Shown: positions 13,067 to 20,774, numbered from the stretch's first letter. The stretch: DNA of 40,018 bases from Desulfovibrio sp. OttesenSCG-928-A18 (GCA_030267245.1 JAJDJN010000004.1:1-40018), one strand, 5' to 3'. Notes: generated by a model not told the origin, from the letters alone. Made by a program: numbers and translations.

Positions 13067-13771
13067 ATGACCAAGTTTCCCGCTCTCACTTTTCAGTCCA
13101 CCACTTTTGATATCGTTGATCTTGATGGGCAGCCGTGGCTACAGGCTCCTCAAATTGCAGCGGCCTTGGGATACTCGCGCCCTGACGAAATCTCGCGCCT
13201 CTACCAGCGAAATGCCGACGAGTTTACTGAAAGCATGACGCAAACTATTGAAATCGTCGCAGAACACCACTTTGACACGCCAAATGGCCTTAGCAACGGG
13301 CGAACCCGCATCTTCTCCCTGCGCGGCTGCCACCTCCTTGCCATGTTCGCCCGCACGCCGGTCGCCAAAGACTTCCGTAAGTGGGCGCTCGACATCCTGG
13401 AGAGAGAAGCGCAACAGGCTCAACGCCATCCGCTTCCCGCGAACGTCCACCCCGCGAGCCTGCTCCCAGCTTTCTTTCAGGAACTCCCCACCCTCCCGAA
13501 AGGCAACCGGGCGTCCAGCAGTCGAGAGCGCCGCGAGCTCTTTATAGCCATGCATAACTGGATAAAAACGTGGGGAGGGCACAGCACTGAAGATTACACC
13601 TTCGCTCAGGCCATATGTGCCAGGCTCGCCGGGGTCAATGAGTATAAGCTTATACCCTTTGCCTCACTTCCCGCACTCGTTAAATGGCTGGAAGAGCACA
13701 CGAAAGAAGCCTCGACCATTGAGGAGCACGCGCTGCCGGACGCCGGCGACACGCTTGGGGTCGGCTCCTAA
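13067..13771 (+). CDS. BRO-N domain antirepressor-like protein
   Basis: Residues 1-115 form a BRO-N domain (FQSTTFDIVDLDGQPWLQAPQIAAALGY, then SLRGCHLLAMFARTPVAKDFRKW), as found in phage antirepressors and baculovirus BRO proteins. The rest carries the C-terminal helical domain shared with rha and the 100-aa gene (RRELFIAMHNWIKTW...CARLAGVNEYKLIP...LVKWLEEHT). CGAAGGAG precedes the ATG. A 114-bp block (13304-13417) is about 95% identical to the BRO gene at 26783-27754 on the other strand. The likely role is to switch immunity by binding a repressor or operator; the repressor is not identified. Confidence 0.8.
   Translation: MTKFPALTFQSTTFDIVDLDGQPWLQAPQIAAALGYSRPDEISRLYQRNADEFTESMTQTIEIVAEHHFDTPNGLSNGRTRIFSLRGCHLLAMFARTPVAKDFRKWALDILEREAQQAQRHPLPANVHPASLLPAFFQELPTLPKGNRASSSRERRELFIAMHNWIKTWGGHSTEDYTFAQAICARLAGVNEYKLIPFASLPALVKWLEEHTKEASTIEEHALPDAGDTLGVGS
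13304..13417. repeat. 114-bp inverted repeat, copy in the first BRO gene
   Basis: Pairs with 27404-27517 in opposite orientation, with about six differences by eye. It encodes the BRO-N core around the conserved RIFSLRGCH...LAMFARTPVAKDFRKW. Confidence 0.8.
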
Positions 13772-14262
13772 AAAATCTGCGAAAATGAACGCGGTGCCCG
13801 GTCGCACGGTCAGCAATACCGCACCCTCAGCCAGAAAAATAGCCTTATATTTCAGGGCGTTTTCATTTGGCCCCTTTATGCATTTTGCATTTTTCATGCC
13901 AAAAATTATAATATTTTTACAACACTCGGTAACTTTCTGTTTTATTTCACGATACTATTTAACTAACCAATACTCTAGGTTTTGAGTCAGTTTGTTTTTT
14001 TGAAACAATTTAAATTTTCCGAAAATGTTTATTACGAGTAGCAAGCCTACTGTGCCAATGGTTTTAAAGTATTGGCTGGAGTGTTGAGAGATGAGTGGGG
14101 TATTGCTATCTCTGGGGATTGCCTGGCCCGTTTTGACCTTATCCTATTTAATTTATTGACAAACCCCCTATATAAGGGGACCTGGACTCGTTGGGAGAGT
14201 AAGAAAAAAAGGGCATCCGGAGAGGGCGGGGCGGAAAGCAAGAAGCGTGCCACCACGCCAAC
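13772..14262. other. Gene-poor AT-rich stretch before the lysis genes
   Basis: No convincing gene. It has a strongly AT-rich part (about 13890-14045), the tight palindrome CCCCT-ATATA-AGGGG (14167-14181) just after a TTGACA (14156-14161), and a tiny frame at 14091-14159 for a 22-residue hydrophobic peptide. The region probably holds the promoter of the lysis genes, but no clear -35/-10 pair at proper spacing can be assigned. Confidence 0.4.
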
Positions 14263-14278
14263 TTGACGAGGCGTGATT

Positions 14279-14292
14279 ATTCGTTTACGAAT
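14279..14292. promoter_or_regulatory. Dispersed palindrome copy 5 (ATTCGTTTACGAAT)
   Basis: Perfect 5-bp arms. A TTGACG (14263-14268) lies just upstream, so a repressor bound here could cover the -10 area of a promoter driving the lysis cassette. Confidence 0.6.
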
Positions 14293-14364
14293 ATGAAAAC
14301 GCCACCGGAATCGCAAGAGCGAAGCGTGCAAGCGAGGGTGGGAAAAAGCGTGGAGAACGCGGGC

Positions 14365-14952
14365 ATGGCATTATCTTTTTCCGACATTGCGCAGGCAGCG
14401 CGGGGGCTCGGCCTGGACCCGTGCATCATCAAGGCCGTGGTCGAGGTAGAGTCTGGCGGCAGCGGCTTTTTGCCCGATGGCAGAACGAAGATTCTGTTCG
14501 AGGGGCATGTTTTCTGGAAAGAGCTTCAGAGGCGTGGCATAGACCCCGCGCCCCTGGCTTCCAAGTATCCCAACGTCATTTACCCCAAGTGGGATCGCTC
14601 GCGGTACAAGGGCGGTGCCGCCGAATGGGAACGCCTGCATATCGCCGCCTCGGTGAACAAGGATGCCGCGCTGTGTTCCGCATCTTGGGGGCTGTTCCAA
14701 ATCATGGGCTTCAATCACCGCGCCTGCGGCTTTGGCTCCGTGCAGGCCTTTGTGGACGCGCAGGGGGAAAGCGAGGCGAAGCAGCTTGAGTCTTTTTGCG
14801 CTTTTATGCGGTCCGAGGGGTTGGTCCTTTTTCTCACGGGGTTGGATTGGGCGGGTTTTGCCCGCCGGTACAACGGCCCGGGCTATGCCGCAAACCAGTA
14901 CGACGTGAAGATGCGCAAGGCCTATGAGCGCTGCAAGGCAGCAGGAGTCTAG
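14365..14952 (+). CDS. Phage endolysin, N-acetylmuramidase family
   Basis: The protein matches the N-acetylmuramidase family (PF11860, DUF3380): an N-terminal SDIAQAARGLGLDPCIIKAVVEVESGGSGF with the likely catalytic Glu in VEVESGG, then LFEGHVFW, SWGLFQIMGFNHRACGF and the end WAGFARRYNGPGYAANQYDVKM. It would cut peptidoglycan glycan strands. No signal peptide is seen, so export would rely on a holin. The ATG at 14365 (GGAG about 8 bases before it) fits the family start; earlier in-frame starts at 14293 (no ribosome site) and a TTG at 14263 are possible. It opens a lysis cassette with spanins and a holin-like gene. Confidence 0.85.
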   Translation: MALSFSDIAQAARGLGLDPCIIKAVVEVESGGSGFLPDGRTKILFEGHVFWKELQRRGIDPAPLASKYPNVIYPKWDRSRYKGGAAEWERLHIAASVNKDAALCSASWGLFQIMGFNHRACGFGSVQAFVDAQGESEAKQLESFCAFMRSEGLVLFLTGLDWAGFARRYNGPGYAANQYDVKMRKAYERCKAAGV

Positions 14953-14954
14953 CA

Positions 14955-15476
14955 ATGAGCGACACAGCCCGCCGCCTATTCTTGACGTTTTCCCTGACCG
15001 TAGCTTTGGCTTTAGGCGTCGGCGTTGGTTATGTTTTTTTTGTCCCGCCCCTGGAGCGCGACATAGCTCAGGCATACGCCAAACATGCCGAACTCAAGGC
15101 CGAGTTCTCGGAATTCCAATTCGGCGTTATTCGCGCCACATCTCAGGTTCTCTTGGGCTCCGCTGCGGCCACAGTCGAATCACTGCACACACGGGGGAAA
15201 GCCCATGAAGAGATTAGCGCCGCCGGTGTTGAAGTACAGGTCAACATTGCCACAGCCAAAAGCGCGCCGGGGCACGTTGACCTTGATGCTTTGTACGATC
15301 CTGATTTTGTCCGGCCTGTGCGCCGCCTGTGGGACGCGGCAGCCGGAACCGAAGGCAGTGCCCGTGGCGGTTCCGCTTGTCCCTCCGGAACAGCTTTATG
15401 CGTCGATGGCGTTGCCCCCGCTGCCGGAACCGCTGACTCCGCGCAAGCATATGGCTTGGACGGCGAGGGCTCTTGA
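14955..15476 (+). CDS. Inner-membrane spanin (Rz-like)
   Basis: A single N-terminal membrane segment (about residues 8-30, LFLTFSLTVALALGVGVGY) is followed by a periplasmic helix (AQAYAKHAELKAEFSEFQF), the layout of Rz-type i-spanins. The call rests on this layout, the position right after the endolysin (3 bases) and the overlapping lipoprotein gene in another frame, not on sequence identity. With the lipoprotein it would join inner and outer membrane at lysis. The last third is Ala/Gly-rich because that DNA also encodes the overlapping lipoprotein. Confidence 0.7.
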   Translation: MSDTARRLFLTFSLTVALALGVGVGYVFFVPPLERDIAQAYAKHAELKAEFSEFQFGVIRATSQVLLGSAAATVESLHTRGKAHEEISAAGVEVQVNIATAKSAPGHVDLDALYDPDFVRPVRRLWDAAAGTEGSARGGSACPSGTALCVDGVAPAAGTADSAQAYGLDGEGS

Positions 15477-15570
15477 GTGGATGGGGAAGGCCAGGGCTGA
15501 TCGCGAAGCGTTGCGACAATGGTCGGCGGCAGTTCAGAAGGAGCACGACATGGGGAAAGACGAAAAATGA
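15205..15570 (+). CDS. Outer-membrane lipoprotein spanin (Rz1-like), overlapping gene
   Basis: Read in a different frame inside and beyond the i-spanin gene. The hydrophobic segment LMLCTILILSG ends in the lipobox LCAAC, followed by a proline-rich stretch (PEPKAVPVAVPLVPPE), as in Rz1 lipoproteins. The ATG at 15205 has GGGGG 8 bases before it; an ATG at 15286 would give a shorter, more usual signal peptide (starting MLCTI). At over 80 mature residues it is longer than classic Rz1, with a helical end. The stop overlaps the start of the next gene. Confidence 0.7.
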   Translation: MKRLAPPVLKYRSTLPQPKARRGTLTLMLCTILILSGLCAACGTRQPEPKAVPVAVPLVPPEQLYASMALPPLPEPLTPRKHMAWTARALEWMGKARADREALRQWSAAVQKEHDMGKDEK

Positions 15571-15959
15571 CCATTGTGCCTGACCCGGGGGATAGCAGCG
15601 TGTGGAGCCAGATAGTCGCCATTGTTTGCCGCATGGCTCTGGCTTTTGTGCTCTGGCTTGAGTATGCGCTGCCGCTGATACTCCCCGCCGGCGTGGCCGC
15701 ATGGCTCTACGGACGCCATTTTGGATACCGAGGGGCCGCTTTGAGGCTTTTTGTCGCCACAGGCATGTTCGTGGCCGTGGTTGGCACGCCGGCAACGCTG
15801 ACGTTGTTCGGCCTGGACGTTGACCTCTGGAAAACAGTCGTTTGCTGCGCCCTCTCTGTCTTTTGCTGGGAAGGCGTTCGCTGGCTCAAGGCTGCTATCA
15901 TGCGGCGCCTGGGAATAGACCGCAGGAAAGACACGACACAAGGCGGGGATGACGAGTGA
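15567..15959 (+). CDS. Holin-like membrane protein, 130 aa
   Basis: Three hydrophobic segments are visible (around IVCRMALAFVLWLEYALPLILPAG, LFVATGMFVAVVG and VVCCALSVFCWEGV), ending in a charged tail (RRKDTTQGGDDE). This is the form of a class I holin and fits the lysis cassette, but the family was not recognised, so the call is positional. The ATG overlaps the stop of the lipoprotein gene. A role in membrane-pore timing for the muramidase is inferred. Confidence 0.6.
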   Translation: MTIVPDPGDSSVWSQIVAIVCRMALAFVLWLEYALPLILPAGVAAWLYGRHFGYRGAALRLFVATGMFVAVVGTPATLTLFGLDVDLWKTVVCCALSVFCWEGVRWLKAAIMRRLGIDRRKDTTQGGDDE

Positions 15960-16321
15960 CGGCAGCCAGCAAAAAAGATCGCGACAGGCTGTACGTCGCG
16001 GTGGCCGGGCTTGCGAAGCGGGCCAATGTATATCCCGGCACAATCTGGAGCGGTCTAAAAAAGCACCTCGGCGTTGTTCGCATGAGCGATATAACGGCTG
16101 CACACATTCCCGCAGCCCTGAGCTACCTCAGTGGCCTTACGGAAAATATTTCAGGGAATTTGTCGGACACGGACTTTTTGAAAAAGATGCGCGCAGCGGA
16201 GTCAGAGGACGTGAAACTGCGCTTGGTCAAGATGGCTATTGCGCGATTTCATTTGGCCCGCCCCGAATTGGTCCAGGAATTGTGCGCGGCCATTGATGAA
16301 GCCACTAGCGGCAAGGAGTAG
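15956..16321 (+). CDS. ORF6C-like regulatory domain protein, 121 aa
   Basis: The first half (KDRDRLYVAVAGLAKRANV...IWSGLKKHLGVVRMSDI..AHIPAALSYL) resembles the ORF6C domain that follows Rha, BRO or Ant domains in phage antirepressors: a Tyr-rich helix, then LKKHLGV and a final helix. Here it stands alone, without an N-terminal DNA-binding part. The start is GTG at 15956, overlapping the holin-like gene. It may be a split regulator part or a small structural adaptor. Confidence in the family is moderate. Confidence 0.6.
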   Translation: MTAASKKDRDRLYVAVAGLAKRANVYPGTIWSGLKKHLGVVRMSDITAAHIPAALSYLSGLTENISGNLSDTDFLKKMRAAESEDVKLRLVKMAIARFHLARPELVQELCAAIDEATSGKE

Positions 16322-16324
16322 CAC

Positions 16325-16555
16325 ATGCGCTGGCAGAACCATCAGCCTGTCTCCCCGGAGAAGTGCACCTACCATTCTTTTCTCGACGGTCCCGGCCCGT
16401 GCCCATCGTGCGGTAGCAAGAAAGTGCTCAGGACAGGGACGGAGACAAATTTCCCTTATCGCGTTCGCTATTATCGTTGCAACAGTTGCTTATACACTTT
16501 TCAGAGCCTGGACATCGATTCCAGGCATATATTGAGTAAGCTAGGCAAAGAATAA
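16325..16555 (+). CDS. Ogr/Delta-like zinc-ribbon protein, 76 aa
   Basis: CPSCGSKKVLRT at about residues 26-37 and YYRCNSCLYTFQSLD at about 49-63 give two CxxC pairs separated by a hydrophobic arm, close to the Ogr/Delta late activators of P2/P4 phages. Those proteins turn on late genes. Here the gene is last before an intrinsic terminator and directly ahead of the packaging and head operon, which suits such a role. The start lies after AAGGAG. It may alternatively be an unrelated zinc ribbon. Confidence 0.55.
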   Translation: MRWQNHQPVSPEKCTYHSFLDGPGPCPSCGSKKVLRTGTETNFPYRVRYYRCNSCLYTFQSLDIDSRHILSKLGKE

Positions 16556-16578
16556 TTTCCGGCTACTGAGTTTTTACG

Positions 16579-16605
16579 CCGCCCTTTGGGGCGGTTTCTT
16601 TTTTT
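16579..16605 (+). terminator. Intrinsic terminator before the packaging operon
   Basis: Arms CCGCCC (16579-16584) and GGGCGG (16589-16594) around TTTG, then TTTCTTTTTTT. It closes the lysis/regulator operon. Confidence 0.85.
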
Positions 16606-16610
16606 GTCCT

Positions 16611-16626
16611 CCTCCCATGTGGGAGG
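16611..16626. other. Short hairpin upstream of the packaging genes
   Basis: CCTCCC-ATGT-GGGAGG, just after the terminator. The stretch up to 16671 probably holds a promoter; TTGATT (16634-16639) and TTACAT lie 17 bases apart, a weak match. Confidence 0.35.
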
Positions 16627-16671
16627 GCAACTCCTTGATTTTTTCCACCTTTCCCCGCTTACATTGACAGC

Positions 16672-17031
16672 ATGGCCCAAAGACCACACAGACCATGCCG
16701 AAATCCCGGATGCCGCGCACTCACGCAAGAGTCGAACGGCTACTGCGCAGAGCATCAGCACATTGCCGAGGCGAAGGAACGCGAACGGCAGCGCAGGGGC
16801 GACGAGCGCAGGGAAAGCGCGTCAAAGCGCGGGTATGGGCGGTGGTGGAGCAAGGTGCGCGAACGGGCTCTGAAAGCAGAACCGCTGTGCCGGGAATGCA
16901 AAGCGAGCGACCGGATAACCCCGGCGGTGTGCGTTCACCACATTGACGAGAACCCGCGCAACAACGAGCGCAAGAACCTCATGCCGTTGTGCTTCGACTG
17001 TCATGAAAAAGCGCACGGAAGGATGCGATAA
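16672..17031 (+). CDS. HNH endonuclease next to terminase
   Basis: A 119-aa protein with an N-terminal CRNPGC...YCAEH ribbon, a basic linker, then the HNH fold: CRECKASDRITPAVCVHHIDENPRNNERKNLMPLCFDCHEKAH. His-His, Asn and the second CxxC motif are all present. HNH proteins beside the small terminase are widespread in phages with HK97-type heads and assist DNA cleavage in packaging. The stop overlaps the next start (TAATG). Confidence 0.85.
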   Translation: MAQRPHRPCRNPGCRALTQESNGYCAEHQHIAEAKERERQRRGDERRESASKRGYGRWWSKVRERALKAEPLCRECKASDRITPAVCVHHIDENPRNNERKNLMPLCFDCHEKAHGRMR

Positions 17032-17345
17032 TGAGCGACAAGACTTTTGCTGTAATCAGCATAGACCACAATGACATCGCTGGTTCTATTTCTCAGGCTG
17101 TAGAAGAGGCGAAGAATGAATTCATGGCGGAGATTGTCAAGGGCGGATTTCTCATTTCTGCAAAGGACACGCTGTTTATACATTCGCCCGCTGCCGCCAA
17201 CGAAATTAAGCGAATAGTGGTTAACGGCGTGGAGATCCCCACAGACGGAGTGCAGGACATTACTTTTACGGCATATGCAGCCGATCTTTGCAATCTTCAG
17301 ATCAACAGACTCCTGTCAGCGGGCAGCTATGGGGGGAAGTCGTAA
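17031..17345 (+). CDS. Hypothetical protein, 104 aa
   Basis: No family recognised. The sequence is soluble with a helical N-terminal half (AGSISQAVEEAKNEFMAEIV) and a strand-rich second half (KRIVVNGVEIPTDGVQDITF). It lies between HNH and TerS in a tightly overlapping operon (AAGGA before the ATG), so it is likely made with packaging proteins. Confidence 0.6.
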   Translation: MSDKTFAVISIDHNDIAGSISQAVEEAKNEFMAEIVKGGFLISAKDTLFIHSPAAANEIKRIVVNGVEIPTDGVQDITFTAYAADLCNLQINRLLSAGSYGGKS

Positions 17346-17806
17346 TGGCCGGACGTAAGCCCTTGCCGCAAGAAATCAAGGCCCTCAAGGGTACGCTGCG
17401 TCAGCACCGGGTGAATAAAGATGCTCCGCAGCCCCTCGAAGGCGAGATGCTTTGTCCCGAGAATCTTCCCCAGGACGCCGTCAAACATTTTCACAACCTC
17501 AAGTTTAAAGTTGAAGCGTTGGGGCTGTCTTCTCCGACATACACCGAAGCGCTTTGTTTGGCCGCAATGCGCATGGGCCAAATTGAAAAGCTCAACATCT
17601 CGCTCCTGGCCGAGGGCTACGTGATTGAGACCATGGATAACAAGGGCAATGAGTCCATGAAGGCAAACCCCGCCTATTCCATGCTTTCTGATGCCATGCG
17701 CCATTTGCAATCGCTTCTGGCTGATTTTGGCATGAACCCTTCTTCGATTCAGAAAGTCGGCGCCAAAGGCAAACAGCAAGACAACCCGTTTGAGGCTTTT
17801 CAGTAA
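17345..17806 (+). CDS. terS: Terminase small subunit, P27 family
   Basis: The start AGRKPLPQEIKALKGTLRQHR is the signature of P27-type small terminases, followed by PENLPQDAVKHFHNL, a helical core with TEALCLAAMRMGQIEKL, and the family's common ending with PSSIQKV...NPFEAF. It recognises phage DNA and presents it to TerL. The start codon overlaps the previous stop; a longer frame from 17288 is not preferred because the family start is here. Confidence 0.9.
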   Translation: MAGRKPLPQEIKALKGTLRQHRVNKDAPQPLEGEMLCPENLPQDAVKHFHNLKFKVEALGLSSPTYTEALCLAAMRMGQIEKLNISLLAEGYVIETMDNKGNESMKANPAYSMLSDAMRHLQSLLADFGMNPSSIQKVGAKGKQQDNPFEAFQ

Positions 17807-17829
17807 CAAGGGCTTTTGCGCCCAGGGCT

Positions 17830-17843
17830 AATCGTAAACGAAT
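17830..17843. promoter_or_regulatory. Dispersed palindrome copy 6 (AATCGTAAACGAAT) at the terminase start
   Basis: One mismatch in the left arm. It ends 5 bases before the TerL ATG, where a ribosome-binding site would be expected; no purine-rich site is visible. A GGGC/GCCC hairpin lies just upstream. Confidence 0.55.
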
Positions 17844-17848
17844 AAAAT

Positions 17849-19540
17849 ATGACGCAAGAATTCACCAAATATCCGCATACGGCAGACGGCCACCAGTACG
17901 CGCTTGACGCGGAACGCGGCGCTGTTGACGTGTGCAGATGGGTGAAGCTCCAGGCGAAAAAGCATCTTGAAGACCTCGACCGACAAAGCGACCCGGCATT
18001 TCCATTTTATTTCGATCCCAAGAAGGCGAATGAAATTGGGCATTTTGCATCGCTCATGATGCACGTCAAGGGTAAGTGGGCGCAGACTCCGACTCCTGTT
18101 CTTTTTGAGCCCTGGCAGGAATTTGCTTTCGGCATCCCGCTGGGATGGATGAAGAAAGATGGAGGCAAGCGCCGCTACCGGAACATGTTCGACCTCATTC
18201 CAAGGAAAAACGGGAAGAGTGTTTCAGCAGCCATTTTAGGCAACTACATGCTGACGGCAGACGGCGAGCCCGGTGCGGAAGTGTACTGCGGCGCGTCCAA
18301 AGAAAAGCAGGCGTGGGAGGTGTTCGGACCGGCACGGCTGATGGCGCTGAACAACCCGTTTTACAGGGAATATTACGGCCTGCATGTCGGTGCCAAGAAC
18401 ATCGCCGTTTTGAACACGGCCTCGAAATTTGAGCCGGTGATCGGCAACCCCGGCGACGGCTCCAGCCCGCATTGCGGCATTGCTGACGAAGAGCACGAGC
18501 ACCTTGATTCGCGCCTGGTGGACACGTTTCAGACCGGCATGGGGGCGCGGGAGCAGCCGTTGCTTCTTGAAATCAGCACCGCCGGCACGAACCTCGCCGG
18601 ACCTTGCTACGCCAAGCAGCAGCTTGTCCAGAAGGTGCTCGAAGGAACGCTCGAAAACGATGAGTTGTGGGGGCTGATCTACACCATCGACCCCGAAGAC
18701 GACTGGACGGATTTTGAGGTCTGGCGCAAGGCGAACCCGAATTTCGGCGTGTCCGTGTTCGAGGACTTTTTGCTGGCCCGCTACCGCGAGGCCATGCAGA
18801 GCCCGGACAAACAGAACATCAACCTCTGCAAACACCTGAATGTCTGGTCGAATGCCGCCGTTGGCTGGATAAACATGGTGAAGTGGGAGGAATGCGCTGA
18901 CAAGAACTTGCTCATGGACCGTTTCAAGGGCTGCCAGTGCTGGGTCGGCGTGGACCTCGCCAGCAAGGTTGACCTCACGGCCATGATGTTCCTGTTCCGG
19001 CGCGAGGGCGAATATTATCTGTTCGGCAAATACTATCTGCCCGAAGACACGGTGCGGCTGCCGGAAAACTCTCATTATCAGCGCTGGGCAGCCGAAGGAT
19101 ACCTGACTGTCACGCCCGGGGCCCGGACTGATTACCGCTACCTCGAAGAAGACCTTGCGGAGATTGCGAAAGCGTTCTCAGTGCGCGAACTCGCTTATGA
19201 CCAGCGCGAGGCCGAATATCTGATGCAGAACATCCGCGAGTGGGCGTCGTTCCCCTGCGTGGAAGTTCCGCAGTCTCCGACGTTCATTTCCGAACCCATG
19301 AAAGAGTTTGAGGCCCTGTACCTCTCCGGGAAGCTGCACCACGACGGCAACCCCATGCTGCGCTGGCAGGCGTCAAACGTCATTCGCAAAAGCAGCAAAG
19401 CGAAATCTTACTATCCGGCCAAAGAGCGCGAGGCGAACAAAATTGACGGCATCGTGGCCGCGATCATGGCGCTGTCGCGAGCGATGACGTTTGAAGACCC
19501 GGCCAGCGTCTACGAGTCGCGCGGCCTCATTGTCCTTTAG
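17849..19540 (+). CDS. terL: Terminase large subunit
   Basis: The 563-residue protein has the ATPase-nuclease layout of large terminases (Terminase_1 type). The Walker A-like PRKNGKS is at about residue 118, and the Walker B-like ADEEHEHLDS at about 212. The RuvC-like nuclease part starts with CWVGVDLASKVDLTAMM near residue 364 and later has acidic positions in ELAYDQREAEYL and the family end EANKIDGIVAAIMAL. It cuts and pumps DNA into the head. The ATG at 17849 lacks a visible Shine-Dalgarno sequence and follows copy 6 of the dispersed palindrome. Confidence 0.93.
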   Translation: MTQEFTKYPHTADGHQYALDAERGAVDVCRWVKLQAKKHLEDLDRQSDPAFPFYFDPKKANEIGHFASLMMHVKGKWAQTPTPVLFEPWQEFAFGIPLGWMKKDGGKRRYRNMFDLIPRKNGKSVSAAILGNYMLTADGEPGAEVYCGASKEKQAWEVFGPARLMALNNPFYREYYGLHVGAKNIAVLNTASKFEPVIGNPGDGSSPHCGIADEEHEHLDSRLVDTFQTGMGAREQPLLLEISTAGTNLAGPCYAKQQLVQKVLEGTLENDELWGLIYTIDPEDDWTDFEVWRKANPNFGVSVFEDFLLARYREAMQSPDKQNINLCKHLNVWSNAAVGWINMVKWEECADKNLLMDRFKGCQCWVGVDLASKVDLTAMMFLFRREGEYYLFGKYYLPEDTVRLPENSHYQRWAAEGYLTVTPGARTDYRYLEEDLAEIAKAFSVRELAYDQREAEYLMQNIREWASFPCVEVPQSPTFISEPMKEFEALYLSGKLHHDGNPMLRWQASNVIRKSSKAKSYYPAKEREANKIDGIVAAIMALSRAMTFEDPASVYESRGLIVL

Positions 19541-19547
19541 GTGACGC

Positions 19548-20774
19548 ATGTTCCAGTGGTTCCGAAACATATTCAGCAAGCGGGTGGTTAAGCCGCAGCA
19601 TCAGCAGCCGGAGTCTGATCGCTATCGCTGGTTCCGCTATGGCGAAGTGCTGGTCAATGAGGACACGGCGCTGACGCTTTCCGCCGTGTACAGGGCCGCT
19701 ACATACATCGCGCAGACCACGGCTATTCTGCCCTGGGGCGTCTATGAAGATTATCAGGTGAAGGGAAACGACCCGGTGCATTGGCTGCTGCGCCGCCGCC
19801 CGAATTCTGAAATGTCGCCGTTTGAGTTCAAGCGCCTCATGGTGTTCTCGGCCCTTCTGCGCGGCAACGCTTATGCGGAAATCGAGTTCAACAATGCCGG
19901 CGTCCCGATGGGGCTTTGGCCGCTCCCTTCGCACAGTGTTGCTCCGAGGCGCGATAGCTCCGGGACGTTGTTTTACCGGGTGAGCGGCATCGGCGATTAC
20001 GTTGATATTCCCGCCTCTCACATTTTCCACGTCAAGAATATCGGGTCTGACGGCATCGTGGGCATATCCATCATCGGGCTTGCTTCGCGGTCAATCGGCA
20101 TGGGCATCGCGGCTGAAGAGTTCGGTTCAAATCTGTTCCAGAGGCAGGCCGTGCCCAGCGGCGTGCTGGAAGTGCAAAAAGAATTGAGCGGAGAAGCGGC
20201 AGACCGTTTGCGGACGCAATTCGGGGAGAATTTCGGCGGCGGCAAGAACGCGGGCAAGCCCATCGTTCTTGAAGAAGGCATGAAGTGGAGTTCGATCATT
20301 ATCAACCCTGAAGACCTTCAGTTCATCGAAAGCCGCAAGTTCACGATTGAAGAAATTGCTCGTTGGTTCGGCCTGCCGCCGCACAAGCTGGCTGACCTTA
20401 CTCACGGGACATTTTCAAATATCGAACACCTTTCCATCGAGGTCGTCAACGACGCGATCACTCCCTGGTGCAAATGCTTTGAGGAAGAGGCCGACTACAA
20501 GCTGCTCGGACGGCGCCGTGGCAATGTCTATACGAAGCTTGATCTGCGCGGGCTGCTGCGTGGCGACAATGAAAGCCGGATGCGCGGCTACGCCACAGGG
20601 CTCCAGAACGGGCTGTATTGCGTGAATGAGTGCCGAGAATGGGAAGATTTACCCCCGGTGCCCGGCGGCGACAAATATTTCGTCCAGATGCAAATGACCC
20701 CGCTGGAACAAGCGGGCGTTGTTCAGCAATTAACCACAAGCGAGACTGACGATGGCCCTGAAAGTTCAGAATAA
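19548..20774 (+). CDS. Portal protein, HK97 family
   Basis: The sequence follows the HK97 portal pattern: an early VYRAATYIAQTTAILPWGVY, the conserved LLRRRPNSEMSPFEFKRLMVFSALLRGNAYAEI, then HVKNIGSDGIVGISII and IEEIARWFGLPPHKLADL. Length 408 aa fits. It forms the ring through which DNA enters and to which the connector proteins attach. It overlaps the protease gene by about 22 bases. Confidence 0.93.
   Translation: MFQWFRNIFSKRVVKPQHQQPESDRYRWFRYGEVLVNEDTALTLSAVYRAATYIAQTTAILPWGVYEDYQVKGNDPVHWLLRRRPNSEMSPFEFKRLMVFSALLRGNAYAEIEFNNAGVPMGLWPLPSHSVAPRRDSSGTLFYRVSGIGDYVDIPASHIFHVKNIGSDGIVGISIIGLASRSIGMGIAAEEFGSNLFQRQAVPSGVLEVQKELSGEAADRLRTQFGENFGGGKNAGKPIVLEEGMKWSSIIINPEDLQFIESRKFTIEEIARWFGLPPHKLADLTHGTFSNIEHLSIEVVNDAITPWCKCFEEEADYKLLGRRRGNVYTKLDLRGLLRGDNESRMRGYATGLQNGLYCVNECREWEDLPPVPGGDKYFVQMQMTPLEQAGVVQQLTTSETDDGPESSE

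Noticed and set aside
14167-14181. TATATA within CCCCT-ATATA-AGGGG as a promoter -10 box
   Set aside because: The only good -35 (TTGACA) is far too close (about 8 bases), so the palindrome is recorded but not called a promoter.
14047-14331. Minus-strand frame of 94 aa and plus-strand frame 14072-14266
   Set aside because: No ribosome site and unusual composition; they cover a control region with palindromes.
18236-19075. Minus-strand frame of 279 aa
   Set aside because: Antisense to the terminase ATPase and nuclease parts; an effect of high GC third positions.
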